Assembly: GCF_032884065.1 (NCBI RefSeq) | Contig: NC_088865.1 | Location: 49,926,176-49,990,175, forward strand | DNA: 64,000 nt | Origin: Artemia franciscana | Taxonomy: Eukaryota; Arthropoda; Branchiopoda; Anostraca; Artemiidae | Direction: 5' to 3' | Shown here: piece by piece, positions 45,830-57,392 of the stretch | How the letters are laid out: each line of letters starts with the position of its first letter | Position numbering within the stretch: position 1 is the first letter of the stretch | Position numbers and translations under genes: made by a program | Notes under the pieces: generated by a model | Seen by the model: only the letters and a program-made list of their open reading frames with translations | Told to the model about the DNA's origin: nothing | The model's database searches: none

Positions 45830-46400
45830 CCATGTCACTATTCAAAGATATTTTTTCATGAAAATTTGTTTCAATTTCAATTGCTTCCAAGACAGTTTGT
45901 TTAACTCCTAGGTCATTGCTAATTAAAGCTTTGTTTCAAATAGTACGGAGTCACTGGGGTTAACAAAATGTAGTTACCCAAGGCTGAATCGAAAAGAGAT
46001 TAATTTATTACTAAGGTTTAAGGCTTTTTATGATTCCTTTGAGGTGTTTCCATAAGAGTTTCCATAGATTTTGATGTTTTATACCGATTACAGTTTAAAG
46101 CTCATCTTACCCGTAATTCTACACTAATAAAGAATCATCTATGAAACATCCCAAAACAAATGCTTAAGAAAATATGGATTAACTACCCAATCTTCAAGAT
46201 TTTTGACGTAAATATCTGCAAGCAAGGCTGATTAGGGACTCCCATAGGAGAAACTTTAATTTTTTGATAATAAGAGTCGTTTTAGCTCAATGTTATATGG
46301 CTTACCAAAGCTCATGTACAAACACCCTCTACCGAAACAATAAGCAACACAACTGTTGTGTTTTTCGAAAAATGGAAAGAGCAGAGGGTTAGGATCAATA
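45830..46400 (-). pseudogene. Decayed Penelope-like element fragment
   Basis: TTTCAATTGCTTCCAAGACA and CTAGGTCATTGCTAAT at 45875-45930 match 59027-59085 of the intact-looking Penelope-like copy; on the minus strand this reads ISNDLGVKQTVLEAIEIE, the C-terminal part of the GIY-YIG nuclease region. At about 46235-46190 the minus strand reads SPMGVPNQPCLQIF, a decayed form of the polymerase motif LPMGSPLSP.LANI. The segments between are largely lost. Inside intron 2 of the SEA/EGF gene. Confidence 0.6.
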
Positions 46401-46596
46401 TCCTTTGTTAGAATGTGTCTTCAATATATCTAAGTAGTACTTTTTGTCTTCAATATTTTTGAAGATGAAAGCCGCCATTACCAACAGTGTTGGAGAAAGG
46501 TAGTTGCGGTATATGGAGGTTAAACCCTACGAAAATTAGACTTGTAAATATTGACGAACACCACAATGTATTTCCATCATACAAAAAAACTCTTAC

Positions 46597-46913
46597 CCGA
46601 TACTACAGGTGCAAATTTGTCCAGTTCCTTCAGTACCATCAGAACAAATTGCGTACTTGTCGTCTCCCGAGACACACAGATTTATTCTGTCACAGGTCAA
46701 ATTGTTTTTGGTAACTTCAAGCGTTTCAATCTTAGGGGTGAAGCTGGAAGGCAAGGCCAAAGCATCTGCTGCTGATAAGGCCGCAGATATTCTGCTACTC
46801 AAGTCAGCTGCTATACTCCCATCCGATTTTGCATTGATGTAAAACAGCACAGTTACTTCATTCGAAAATCCATCAAAGTAGGTGATATCAGGATCAGGGA
46901 ATAGTGCACTTAG
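46597..46913 (-). CDS. SEA/EGF gene, exon 2: SEA-like 1 and EGF 1
   Basis: The acceptor CTCATTTTTAG precedes 46913 and the donor ATCGG|GTAAGA follows 46597; phase 0 in, phase 2 out; 317 bases. Residues 1-70 (LSALFPDPDITYFDGFSNEV, VLFYINAKSDGSIAADLSSR, then ISAALSAADALALP) have the strand-helix pattern of the second half of a SEA domain. They are followed by NLTCDRINLCVSGDDKYAIC and GQICTC, five cysteines of an EGF-like module completed in exon 3. NLT is an N-glycosylation sequon. The plus-strand ORFs in the same place are shadows. Confidence 0.8.
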
Positions 46914-46954
46914 CTAAAAATGAGAGATTAATTAGTTGAATATATTACTTCAGT

Positions 46955-47054
<100 letters not shown>

Positions 47055-47451
47055 TGATTGTACACGAGGTAATGACTTGATATTGAGAATTGGCCGTTTT
47101 TGGTTGCTGACAGGTACTCTATTTAGATCAGTTCCTGTAAAACAATAGCATGAAACCGTTTCTCAAAAATCAGGATAAGACAAATCGCTAAATCAAACGC
47201 TTAGACAAATTACTTGGCAACATGTAAAGAAATCTGTTTAGTTTTGGGTTTATATACAGAAATTGAACAGGTATAAGAAGGTATATACTTAGTATTAAAA
47301 GGTGGAAGGTTCATTCCTGTGGGTCCTGCCTACAGCCCTAAAACCATACAGATTATTAACCCTTATATGATTTTTATTCTAACATGTGCTGTATGTACAC
47401 CTTTCTACTAAATATGTCCATGAGGCATAAGTATGAGTGAATGAATGTCGA

Positions 47452-48645
47452 ACAGTTCGTGGTGACGAACTGTAAGTAAGGAGCTACCCGGCTCAATAGA
47501 AACAGAAACTCTAAAAAACAGCATTTTGATGCCAATAGGTATATCAAAAGAATCAGATTCTCATGCTGATTTTAAATATGTAAGTTTTATCAAGTTTATT
47601 CTTACCCACCAAAAGCCACGAGCCTGAGAAATTTTTCCTTATCTTTGCAAAAAGGGTTAAACCCCCCTAAAAGTCAAAGAATCTTAATGAAAGTCACACC
47701 GTCCAATTCAGCGTAACAGAGGAACCCTACTACAGAGGTTCCAAGCTTTTATTTGCAAAAACGTGGAATTTGCATTTTTGTCAAAAGAAAGATCGCGAAT
47801 GCGTGTTTATTTGTTTTTTCCCAGGGGTGTTCGTATCGAATAGTGGTCATAGAAAATCGCGAGAGGGCTCATTCGAACGGAAATTAAATGTTCTAGTGCA
47901 CTTTTTAAGTGACCAAAATTGGAGGGCAACTAGCCCCACCCACACTCATTTTTTCCAAAGTCAACCAATCAAATTTTTGAGATAGCCATTTTGGTCAACA
48001 TAGTCGAAAAATATAACAACTTTGTCTTTGAGGATGACTTAATCCCCCATAGTCCCCGGGGAAAGGGCTACAAGCTATGAACTTTCCCCATTGTTGACAC
48101 ATAGTATTAGTTATCGGGAAGTATACAGACGTTTTCAGGGGGATTCTTTTCCGGCAGTGGAGGGGTTGTCGGGAGGAGGGGTTTACGTGGGAGGATCTTT
48201 CTATGGAGGAAGCTTTCATGGGGAAAGGAGCATTTCTATGGGTACCAGAGGGGGTGCTGGATTTCCAAGCATTATTTAAAACGATCAGAAATTAAATAAA
48301 AAAACAAGTTTTTTCAACTAAGAGTAAGGAGCAACATTAAAACTTAGAACTAACAGAAATTGATACGATTGATACAAGGGGGTTTGTCCCCTAGTCTATA
48401 CCTCGCCCTTTATGCCAAAGTTGTTTCAGTCTTTTAAAAGAGGTATTTATTCTGATCAAACGGCCTTTGTGATTCAGGGATCTGTCTTAATAAATTGGAA
48501 CAAAAATGGAACTTTAGCGTAAGGTGCAAGGTACTGACTAGGGTTGAACTCTCTCGTATACGTAATAATTTCTGTTCGTAGCTAGGTTCTAATGTCGCTA
48601 ATCACTTTCACTTGAATTTTTTTTTTGTTTTTTATTTAGTCTGAA
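47452..48645 (+). mobile_element. Family H copy, about 1.2 kb
   Basis: Starts with GAACAGTTCGTGGTGACGAA and GTAAGGAGCTACCCGGCTC and ends with a B part reading TCACTTTCACTTGAATTTTT. Internal blocks are in the usual order but diverged. Confidence 0.8.
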
Positions 48646-48649
48646 TCAG

Positions 48650-48974
48650 GGATCATGTCTTAATTGTTTCTGATTCGACAGGGACGGAAAATCTCCTTAT
48701 GGACCAATTTGGAGAAGGAGGAGAGGGAAACCCAAAGACCAGCACGTGTATCTAGAAATACAAAGATTCCGAGGAAATATTGGTTCCGATTCCAAGAAGG
48801 CTTATTATATCCATCTCCCTACTACACGCTTATCTGTCTATGATGTGCAAGTTCGTATTTGAGGACGGTATATGCCACCAGTTTTTACCCAAGGAAAGTG
48901 ATGTATCTGCATATCCGAGATCAGTGACTGCTAGCGGATTGGGTACGGAATGGTATAAGAAATGATACTTCAGG
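48650..48974. other. No gene recognised
   Basis: Between a family H copy and a retrotransposon fragment. May include 5' sequence of the latter, but no motif supports it. Confidence 0.35.
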
Positions 48975-49860
48975 TGCTGACTTCTTTTCGTTAAGTGTGC
49001 TGCCGTATATTTTCTCAGAAATATGTGACCAGGTTTTTTTTTAGTATGCGCCTGAACTTTGGTGTTTTTTCCGATTTTATGATGATTGCTAGAGTGGTTC
49101 CGCTTTTTAAGGGCGGAGAAAAATTCTTCAAATGGTTATATGCCTATTATATTGCTACCAGTTTTATCTAGAGTTTCTGAAAAATTGATTAGTGGTAGGA
49201 TGGCTGATTTTATTGAATTAAAAATTATTTTAGTAGGACTCTGTTTGAATTAAAAAAAGCAATGTCTACCGATCAAGCTGTTCTTTTTCTCATGACTTTT
49301 GTGAACGATGCTCTGGACTAAGGGTGGAAAGTTGCATTTGTTTTTTGGACATTCTGAAAGCCTTTGATGCAGTGGACCATGGAATCCATATTGCGAAGCT
49401 GAGGAATTGTGGTTTTCGTGGTGTGTTTTTTTGTCATTTGGAATTTTTTTTTTTCAAGATCGAAAACAGTTTGTCAGTGCTGATGGAATTAAGTCGTAAG
49501 TTAAAAGTGTTAAATTCGGTGTCCCTCAGGGGTCTATTTTGGGACCCCTACTGTCCCTTATATATAGTAATTACCTGCGAAATTTTATCAAAGGGCTGTC
49601 TTTTGATTTAAAATGTAGTGAAATTAGAGCACTAAATACTATTTTGCCGTATTTTGCCGTATTTTGCTGATAACACGCATCTTACTGTTGCTGCAAAAAC
49701 CGAGGAAATGCTTATGCAGAATCTTAAGGCTGGCATTTTTAACATGGAAAGATGAATGAGGATTAGCGGACTTCAGCTAAACCTCGCCAAATCCCATTTT
49801 GTAATTTAAGGGAGAAGTAGCAATTACTACCCTTGGATTGAAAAATTAAAGTTCGGTGAG
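48975..49860 (+). pseudogene. Decayed non-LTR reverse transcriptase fragment
   Basis: Readable pieces in changing frames are ARVVPLFKGGE (49093), LPVLSRVSEKLISGRMADFI-like sequence (49155) and CFLDILKAFDAVDHGI (49336), the last being the conserved D.KAFD.VDH motif of non-LTR polymerases. FGVPQGSILGPL is decayed at 49515-49550, AD after TTTTGCTGATAAC at 49665, and LQLNLAKS at 49771. Several frameshifts and stops; no activity possible. In intron 1 of the SEA/EGF gene. Confidence 0.75.
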
Positions 49861-50290
49861 AATATTGTGCCTCGGTTGGTATTAAATCAGGAGTTAGGCA
49901 GGGCTGTGTTCTCCCTTTATATGGATCATTTTGATGGATTTTGTGTCAGGGAGAACAGGAAAGGCAATGGGGGGCCACGGAATCAAATGGGGAGGAAAAA
50001 TTCTCTTGAGATGGTTGAGATGGCTAGAGATGGCTAGGGCACGTTCTGTGGATAAAGGACGACAGGTTGCCGAAGATTGTCCTTTTTGACCAACTATCTA
50101 GGACTAATCGGAATGCAGATCATCCAAAATTGGGGTGAGGGGATATCATACAGACAGATTTAAAGAAAACGTGAAGTTCCTGGGAGGGTGTAAACAGGAA
50201 AGCTCTGAATAGATTGGGATGGAGGAAAAGCTTTTGCAGCTGTGTTGGCCTCAGGTGGCTTTGTGCTGCGGTGAGTCGTTATTAGTAGCA
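49861..50290 (+). pseudogene. RTE-like retrotransposon fragment, decayed
   Basis: IKSGVRQGCVLPLYGSF-like sequence at 49880 matches the GVRQGCVLSP motif. DDRLPKIVLFDQLSRTNRNA at about 50060 and SWEGVNRKALNRLGWRKSFC at about 50175 match the C-terminal pattern of RTE polymerases (RLPK, W, A.dR..WR). The last part (CSCVGLRWLCAAVS) parallels the fragments at 43640 and 38780. The middle of the polymerase is deleted. Confidence 0.7.
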
Positions 50291-50955
50291 GTGGTAACCA
50301 TAATATGTCTATTCGACACATATATCATCTCGTGAATATATTACCGATCGCTGGTTTATTCCATTTTTTATTGCCCTTTTTTATGTCTAAAAACAACCGC
50401 ACGTTATTACCCGGATGTTTTAGTGAAATGTTTGCGAGTGGCGTTAATTTCCGTATTTACTCGACTAGAGCATTACCGTGAGTTTGGCGACCTCAAGTTA
50501 TTACAAAGCAATCCGTTTTTTTCCATAAGACATGCCGTTCGGGTGTGGGAACCATTACCGTTAGACAGTTTTGACAATTGTTGGTAAATGAACTTTGCAG
50601 TAAACTGAAAGGACAGTGTTTGTCTACATATGAACTTTAATACCTGCTGAGCGAAGTTTCTCTCAAGTGATTTCGATATTTTTTTGTTTTTTTTTGGAGG
50701 GTGACGAGGAGATAGAATAGGGATGGATTTTGTGTGTCTTCGGTATCCAGCTAGATCTTGAATATCAATTAAAAATTAACTTAATCATTTATTTTGTTTG
50801 TTTTACTATCATTTATTGTTTTCTCTTGTTTTTTTTCGGGGGGGGGGTATATAAGGATGACTGATAGTAATTGTGTATGTAGGGTTTTGTAAAGGGTGAT
50901 GTCTATCCATAAAAGTCTTATAAACTGCGGGTTTTGTTGTTGATTCGTTTTATTT
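50291..50955. other. No gene recognised
   Basis: AT-rich with T and G runs near 50815-50850; no ORF or repeat match found. Confidence 0.4.
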
Positions 50956-50957
50956 CT

Positions 50958-52697
50958 TTTAATTAAAAAAGAAACAAGTTTTTTGAAATGAAAGTAAGGA
51001 GCGACATTAAAACTTAAAACGAACAGAAATTACTCCGTATATGAAATGGGCTTTAACTCCTCGACGCCCCGCTTTCTACGCTAAAGTTTTTTATTGTTTT
51101 AAAAAGTAGAGTTGCGAGAAAGAATCAAACTTTAGCGCAAGGAGCGGGGTGTCGAGGAGGAAAAGCCCCTTTCATATACGGAGTAATTTCTGTTCGTGTG
51201 TAATGTCGCTCCTTACTTTCATTTCAAAAAACTTGTTTTTTTTATTTCTGAAAATTTTTGAATTAATGCATGTCTGATTTTGGCTCTCCGTACATAAATT
51301 ATTAAAATGAAATTTGCATATTAATTCTTTTTTTTGGCTAAATGGCTTTCTCTTAGTTTTGATCAGACAATTTTGAGAAATAAGGGGTGGAGAAGGAGGC
51401 CTAGTTGCCCTCCAATTTTTCGGTTACTTAAAAAGGCATCTAGAACTTTTAATTTTTAACGAACGTTTTTATTAGTAAAAAATATACGTAACTTAAGAAT
51501 TAACTTACGTAACAAACTTTTATATTCTTATATTTTTGATTATCTATATGAGGGGGTTGGTCCCCTCGTTAATACCTCGCTCTTCACACTAAATCTTGTT
51601 TTGTCCCAATTCTTTAAGAATGACCCCTGAATCAGAAAGGCCGTAGAATAAATAGTTGAAATTACTAAAAATAATTTAGCATAAAGAGCGAAGTATTTAT
51701 CTCCTCCTAAATACCTCGCTCTTTATGCTAAAGTACTTTTAGAATCCCTCATATGCGTAATAATCTCTGTTAGTTTTAAGTTTTAATGCTTCTCCTTACT
51801 TTCAATTGAAAAAAACTTTTTCATGTTTATATTTTCATTTTTTTTTAATAGCAATGCTAGAAAATCCTGCGCCCTTTTCATTGAATTTCTCTTCCCCCAT
51901 GAAATATTCCTCCAAGGAAAGATCCTCCCATATAGCCCCCTCCCCTGAACCCCACATCCAAACCAAAAAAAATCCCCCTGAAAACGTCGGTACACTTCCC
52001 AGTAACCATTACTGTATGTAAACATTGGTCAAAGTTTGTAACTTGCAGCCCCTCCCCCAGGGACTGTGAGGGGGGGGGTAAGTCATCCCCAAAGATATAG
52101 TTATTACGGTTTTCGACTATGTGGAACAAAATGGATATCTCAAAATTTTGATCCGTTGACTTTGGGAAAAAATGAGCGTGGGAGGGGGCCTAAGTGCCCT
52201 CCAATTTTTTCGGTCACTTGAAAAGGGCACTAGAACTTTTCATTTCCGTTAGAATGAGCCCTCTTGCAACACTCTAGGACCACTTGGGTTATACGATGAC
52301 CCCTGGGAAAAAAACAAACAAACAAACAAACAAATAAACACGCACCCGTGATTTGTCTTCTGGCAAAAAATACGAAATTACACATTTTTGTAGATTTGAC
52401 CTTGATTTTTTCTATAGGGTTCTCTGATACGCTGAATGCGATGGTGTGATTTTCGTTAAGATCCTATGACTTTTAGGGGGTGTTTCCCCCTATTTTCCAT
52501 AATAAGGCAAACTTTCTCAGGCTCGTAACTTTTGATGACAAAGACTACATTTGATAAAACTTATATATTTAAAATCAGCATAAAAATTCGATTCTTTTGA
52601 TATATCTTTTAGCATCGAAATTCCGTTTTTTAGAGTTTCGTTTACTATTGAGCCGGGTCGCTCCTTACTACAGTTCGTTACCACGAACTGTTTGATA
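50958..52697 (-). mobile_element. Family H full-length copy, about 1.74 kb
   Basis: Reverse orientation. The B end starts AACAAGTTTTTTGAAATGAA then AGTAAGGAGCGACATTAAAA, with a long hairpin (50985-51235). It continues through CGTAACTTAAGAATTAACTT and the CCTGCGCCCTTTTCATTGAA block to the A end AGTTCGTTACCACGAACTG. The order is the same as in 41780-43443, so both ends of the family are confirmed by two copies in opposite orientation. Confidence 0.9.
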
Positions 52698-52789
52698 AAA
52701 AACTTTTCCAAAGGCAGCACAATAGTGGTGCCTAAGTAAAGAGTGATGTGGGCACAATATATTATTCATTTATTTATAGACCTGGGCAC

Positions 52790-53050
52790 TTCATATCAGA
52801 ACAGTTGTCATAGAAACTTCAAAAAGGGCTCATTCGATTGGAAATCGAAACGGCTAGTGCCCTTTTAATAGTCAAAATTAATTGGAAGGCAGCCAATACC
52901 CTCTTACGAACACCGTTTACCAAAACACAACCAATCAAAATTTTGAGATTTCCATTTTGTTCAACATAGTTGAAAGATCCAGAAAATGTGTCTTTGAGGA
53001 TGACAACCCCCCAAAGCCTTCAGGGCAAGGGTTGTAAGTTAAGCCTTTGG
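52790..53050 (+). mobile_element. Diverged family H fragment 1
   Basis: GGGCTCATTCGATTGGAAAT, CTAGTGCCCTTTT, ATTGGAAGGCAGCCA, CAATCAAAATTTTGAGAT and GTCTTTGAGGATGACAACC follow family H order with many differences. Confidence 0.6.
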
Positions 53051-53204
53051 GATATATAAAGTTTGTATAGAAAGGGTTGTCTAGGTAAAGGGAAAGTATA
53101 GTCTAGTGCTTTTCTTAAGATTCAGAGTGATCAGAGGGTGGATAATCCCCCCATACCTCGTATTCTCCTGAAATACATCTGATTTTAATTTTTAGACGGT
53201 CATT

Positions 53205-53440
53205 TGTTGTCGTAGAAACATCGAAAACAGCTCATTTGATTGGAAATTGAAAGGGCCACTGCCCTTTTTAATAGAAAAAGTGATTGGAGAGCAATTAACC
53301 CCCTTCCCAAGTCCACCATTTCCCCAAAATACATCCAATAAAAAATTTGAGATAGCCATTTCGTTCAACGTAATTGAAAGGTCCGAACAAGTCTTTGAGG
53401 ATGGCAACCCCCTCTCCCACATACCCTAGGGCTACAGTTT
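53205..53440 (+). mobile_element. Diverged family H fragment 2
   Basis: Repeats the same segment as the fragment at 52790: TCATTTGATTGGAAATTGAA, GATTGGAGAGCAATTAACC, TTGAGATAGCCATTTCGTTC and TCTTTGAGGATGGCAACCCC. The two may be a tandem duplication about 420 bp apart. Confidence 0.6.
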
Positions 53441-53620
53441 CCTCTAGCCCTACAATCTGTCAATCTGAGTACAATCTGTGTTGTTCCTACAATGATTGTG
53501 ATTCGGATACATAGCAAGATGTTCAGTTTTTTTTCTATTTGTGCCTATGAAGAATTAGTGTCCTAGCATTGTATTGACAGAATTTTTAGCTGCGCTTCCC
53601 GTTTGTACAATTCTGTTTTG

Positions 53621-54690
53621 CCCCTAGAGGTCTATTATTGTGATTTCAAATTCTTTCTGGTTTATACGGTTATATAAAAACTGGCACAAGCGATTTTAAG
53701 AATTCGCAGAGGTGGTTAAAAATGAATGTCTCATTTTTTTGCCCCTAGAGGTCTATTATTGTGATTTTAAGTTATTTTTGGTTTTTATGGTTATCCTAAA
53801 ATTGGCACAATCGAATTTGAGAATTCGCAGATACGATTAAAAATGGATGTCCCATTTTTTTGCCCCTAGAGGTCTTTTATTGTGATTTTAAATTCTTTTT
53901 GGTTTTTATGGTTATCCAAAAATTGGCAAAAGCGATTTTGAGAATTTGCAGAAGCGACAAAAAATGGATGCTTTATTTTGTTTTGCCGCTGGTGGTCTAT
54001 TATTGTGATGTTAAATTCTGTCTTGTTTTTATGATTATCTTTAAATTGGCACAAGCGATTTAAAAAATTTGCAGAAGCGATTAAAATCGAGTGTCTCATT
54101 TTGTTTTACTCCTAGAGGTCAATTATTATGATTTTAAATTCTTGTTGGTTTTTATGGTTATCCAAAAATTGGCAAAAGCGATTTTGAGAATTTACAGAAG
54201 CGACTAAAAATGGATGCTTTATTTTGTTTTGCCGCTGGTGGTCTATTATTGTGATGTCAAATTCTGTCTTGTTTTTATGATTATCTTTAAATTGGCACAA
54301 GCGATTTAAAAAATTTGCAGAAGCGATTAAAAATGAGTGTCTCATTTTGTTTTACTCCTAGAGGTCAATTATTATGATTTTAATTTTTTTTGGGTTTTTA
54401 TGGTTATCCAAAAATTGGCAAAAGCGATTTTGAGAATTTGCAGAAGCGACTAAAAATGGATGCTTTATTTTGTTTTGCCGCTGGTGGTCTATTATTGTGA
54501 TGTTAAATTCTGTCTCGTTTTTATGATTATCTTTAAATTGGCACGAGCAATTTAAAAAATTCGTAGAAGCAATTAAAAATGAGTGTCTCATTTTCTTTTA
54601 CTCCTAGAGGTCAATTATTATGATTTTAAATTCTTTTCGGTTTTTATGGTTTTCCTAAAATCGGCAAAAACGATTTAAAAAAATTCCTCC
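53621..54690. repeat. Tandem array: 123-bp monomer, 246-bp higher-order unit
   Basis: Nearly nine monomers. A-type monomers carry CCTAGAGGTC and GATTTTAAATTCTT with GGTTATCC. B-type monomers carry CCGCTGGTGGTCTATTATTG, GATGTTAAATTCTGTCT and GATTATCTTTAAATTGGCAC. From about 53860 A and B alternate, giving a 246-bp unit present about three times; the first monomers are not clearly A/B. A 77-residue minus-strand ORF recurs at exact 246-bp steps because 123 is divisible by 3, with a stop in every unit. Confidence 0.9.
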
Positions 54691-54878
54691 AAGTTAGACT
54701 ACCTAGCACCTCAAACAATTTCTAATTCATTTCATCCATATGCTGAATACACTTACAAATACTACATCACTCCATTCTTGTAACAAAAAAAAAGAAAAAG
54801 AAAAAAGAAGGGATTGCTACTACCTAAAAATGCATAGTAAAATCTAAAAGCAGCGATATTAGTAAAAGAAGTACTTAC

Positions 54879-54939
54879 AAAAATTTCAACTTCATCGCGA
54901 AGAAGAATTGTATCAATTGAGTAGCTCAACTCAAGTGAA
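54879..54939 (-). CDS. SEA/EGF gene, exon 1 of those found: first half of SEA-like 1
   Basis: The acceptor TTACATTTTTAG precedes 54939 and the donor TTT|GTAAGT follows 54879. The 61-base exon begins with the third base of a codon and ends in phase 0, fitting exon 2. It encodes SLELSYSIDTILLRDEVEIF. This gives a hydrophobic strand and a short acidic turn as in the start of a SEA domain. It is small, so the case rests on the two strong splice sites and the phase match. Earlier exons must exist and were not found. Confidence 0.6.
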
Positions 54940-55144
54940 CTAAAAATGTAAAATAAAAAGGATTAAAAAATGATTAAAAAAGGTCTTTTACCAACATAGA
55001 CAATAAGGAAAATTAATATAAACTCTGAGAGATATCAAATTAAAGTTAGACACAGTGACATCATTTGAGACCGTGATATAAAGATACCATGCAAGTTCTT
55101 AACGTTTATACAATCAAGTTTTATGAACATAACGTCTTGAACAA
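54940..55144. other. Presumed intron upstream of the first exon found
   Basis: The polypyrimidine-rich acceptor region of the exon at 54939 begins here; no other feature. Confidence 0.4.
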
Positions 55145-55147
55145 CAA

Positions 55148-56440
55148 AGCAACAATAGTAGGGAGCGACCCGGTTCAATAATAACCGAAACTCTGAAAAA
55201 CGGAATTTGATATCAATAGATATATCACAAGAATTGGCCTATTATGCTGATTCCAAATATAAAAGTTTTATTAAGTTTAGTCCAACCCATCAAAAGCTAC
55301 GAGCCTGGAAAAATTTGTCTGATTCTTGAGAAAAGGGATAAACCTCATGTCCTCATATGACCTCATGTCCTCTATGACCTCATAGAAGTCATAGAAATTT
55401 AATGAAAGTCACACCATCAGATTTAGCGTAGCAGAGAACCCTGTTCAAGAGCTTTCAAGCACCTATCTGCAAAGGAATTTTGTAATATTTGGCAAAAGAA
55501 AGATTACAGATGTGTGTTTATTTGTTTGTTTCTTCTTTCTTTTTTATTTATCTTTCCCCTAGGGGTGATCGTATCTACTCGTGGACCTAGAACGTCGGGG
55601 AAGGGCTTATTCTAACAGAAATAAAAAGTTCTAGTGCCCTTTTTAAGTGACTAAAAAATTGGAGGGCAACTAGGCCCCTTCCCGCGCCACTTTTTTCCGA
55701 AATCGCCTGGTGAAAATTTTCAGGATATTTGTTTTGTTCAGCATAGTTGAAAAGCTCAATAGCTATGTCTTTAGAGATAAAATGACCCCCAGTGCTCCTG
55801 GGGAAAAGTCTTTAAATTATAAAATTTGCCAATTGTTTAGGTATAATATTTGTTTTTGGGATGTATGCATACATAATTACGGTGGGGAGAATTTTTCATG
55901 GAGAGAGAAATTTCCAGGGGGTGAACTTGTCAGGGGAAGTTATGCACTGGGGGAATTTCCCAGAATTTCTATACGAAATTACTATATATGCCTTGCTTTC
56001 TCTTTACCGATTCAATTATACGTGTGGAAATGTTAAGGGTAATTGTCCAGGATAAATATTCTCCAGGATTGAATTACCTAGAGGATATTTCCGTGGGGGA
56101 TTTTTCCGTGGAAGTGGAGCCAGATATCCTAGCGTTTTTTAAAAATGATCAGAAATTAAATAAAAACAAGTCTTTTCAACTGAGAGTAAGGAGTAACATT
56201 AAAACTTAAAACGAACAGAAATTGTTTCGTATATGAGGGGGATTGAATCCTCCTTAAAACATCACTCTTTACGCTAAATTTTAAGTTTTGTCCCAATTCT
56301 GTAAAAACGATCCCTGAAACTCAAGGGTCGTTTGATTAGAACAATAAGTAACTTCTTTTAAAGTGCTGAAAAACTTAGCGTGAAGAGCAAGACGTTGAGG
56401 AGGAGCAAACCCCCTCAAACCTCATAAATATTATATAGAC
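55148..56440 (+). mobile_element. Family H copy, about 1.3 kb, diverged
   Basis: The terminal hairpin is lost, but GGGAGCGACCCGGTTCAATA, CTACGAGCCTGGAAAAATT, GGGGTGATCGTATCTACTC and TTGGAGGGCAACTAGGCCCC are in order. The B part (GAGAGTAAGGAGTAACATTA) starts at about 56180 and ends in GCGTGAAGAGCAAGACG. A local ATGACCTCATGTCC duplication occurs at 55345-55385. Confidence 0.75.
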
Positions 56441-56579
56441 TCTTAATATCTAACCAAAATTGAATTAGAGATGTACTCTAATATTTTTTTTAAAAGATTT
56501 ATCACAAGGTAATTCAGTCAAGTTTTCATTCAAATTCGCCTTCTTCGTCAATAAATGAATTATGTGTCCACGTATATTT

Positions 56580-57295
56580 TGTTAAATTGTGTCAAAATAT
56601 TTCAAGAAGTGAATTAACAAAGCATCCAAGTGTTCAACGAATGGAATTTTGCTTGCTTCTATATTATCTTGGGCGCTGAAATTTAAAAATTGAAACATGT
56701 CAAACTTTTTTTTTTTTTTAATTTGCCGTCCATAGCTCCATTTCTTATTGAATGCTTTCGCATTATCCTTTTGAATCAATAGAAGCATTTGTGACCCTTA
56801 CATCAATTTATTTAAAAAAATTAATTTTCCTAAAACTTTCACCAAACATTTTAATTAGAGCTAGAAGGCCAGTTTTGTTTCCTGGCATTGACTTTGCATA
56901 CAAGGCAAAACACAATTTTTCCACAATATAATTTCTCAACTGTCGATTATTATATTAAATTGTATTTAATATGATAATTATTATTATAATAATAACATTA
57001 TTATATAATGTTATCATAATAATAACAACAATATTAAATTGTCGAAAAAGTTGTCAATTATATTAAAAACTTCACTGGATGTGGCTTTTCGAGAAATGAG
57101 TTTGCAGATAAATAAATCCTCAGCGATATTATTCTCTTCAACACATGAGAAATATCCAATTATATATGCGGTGTTAACGACACCTTTTCCTTCTTCTACT
57201 TGTAAGGCTAATTTTGTAGTGTGTATCCCAGAAACTAATTGATCGCAAAGATTGTCTCTTATATCATCTAATTGATCGCCCATGAATGAAGTATC
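56580..57295 (-). pseudogene. hAT-type transposase remnant
   Basis: Minus-strand 57283-57014 reads MGDQLDDIRDNLCDQL, KLALQVEEGKGVVNTAYIIG, then NIAEDLFICKLISRKATSSE. This closely follows the central part of hAT transposases related to domesticated ZBED/SCAND3-type proteins, where the catalytic segment reads LQVDEATD. The expected catalytic Asp is Glu here. A second block, 56790-56580, has KKFDMFQFLNFSAQDNIEAS and HLDALLIHFLKYFDTI, the part before the dimerisation domain. The middle is replaced by ATT-rich simple sequence. N- and C-terminal domains are absent. Confidence 0.75.
56940..57040. repeat. ATT/AAT simple repeat, partly palindromic
   Basis: Runs of TATTATTATAATAATAAC and its inverse surround ATTATATAATGTTATCAT. 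Confidence 0.8.
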
Positions 57296-57392
57296 CAGCA
57301 GTTTCTATAAAATCTTGCTAGTTGTGCCTAAAAATGGTAAACTTAGCTGTTGTTCAGGCTAGGCCTCTAAATCCTGTCAATTCCGAAAGGGT

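Noticed and set aside
53866..54591. Three 77-residue minus-strand ORFs as a gene family
   Set aside because: They recur at exactly 246 bp because of the tandem array, each ends at the same stop, and no splice or start context supports expression.
53500..54700. CRISPR-like array
   Set aside because: The whole 123-bp unit is repeated without unique spacers, and the sequence is from an animal genome.
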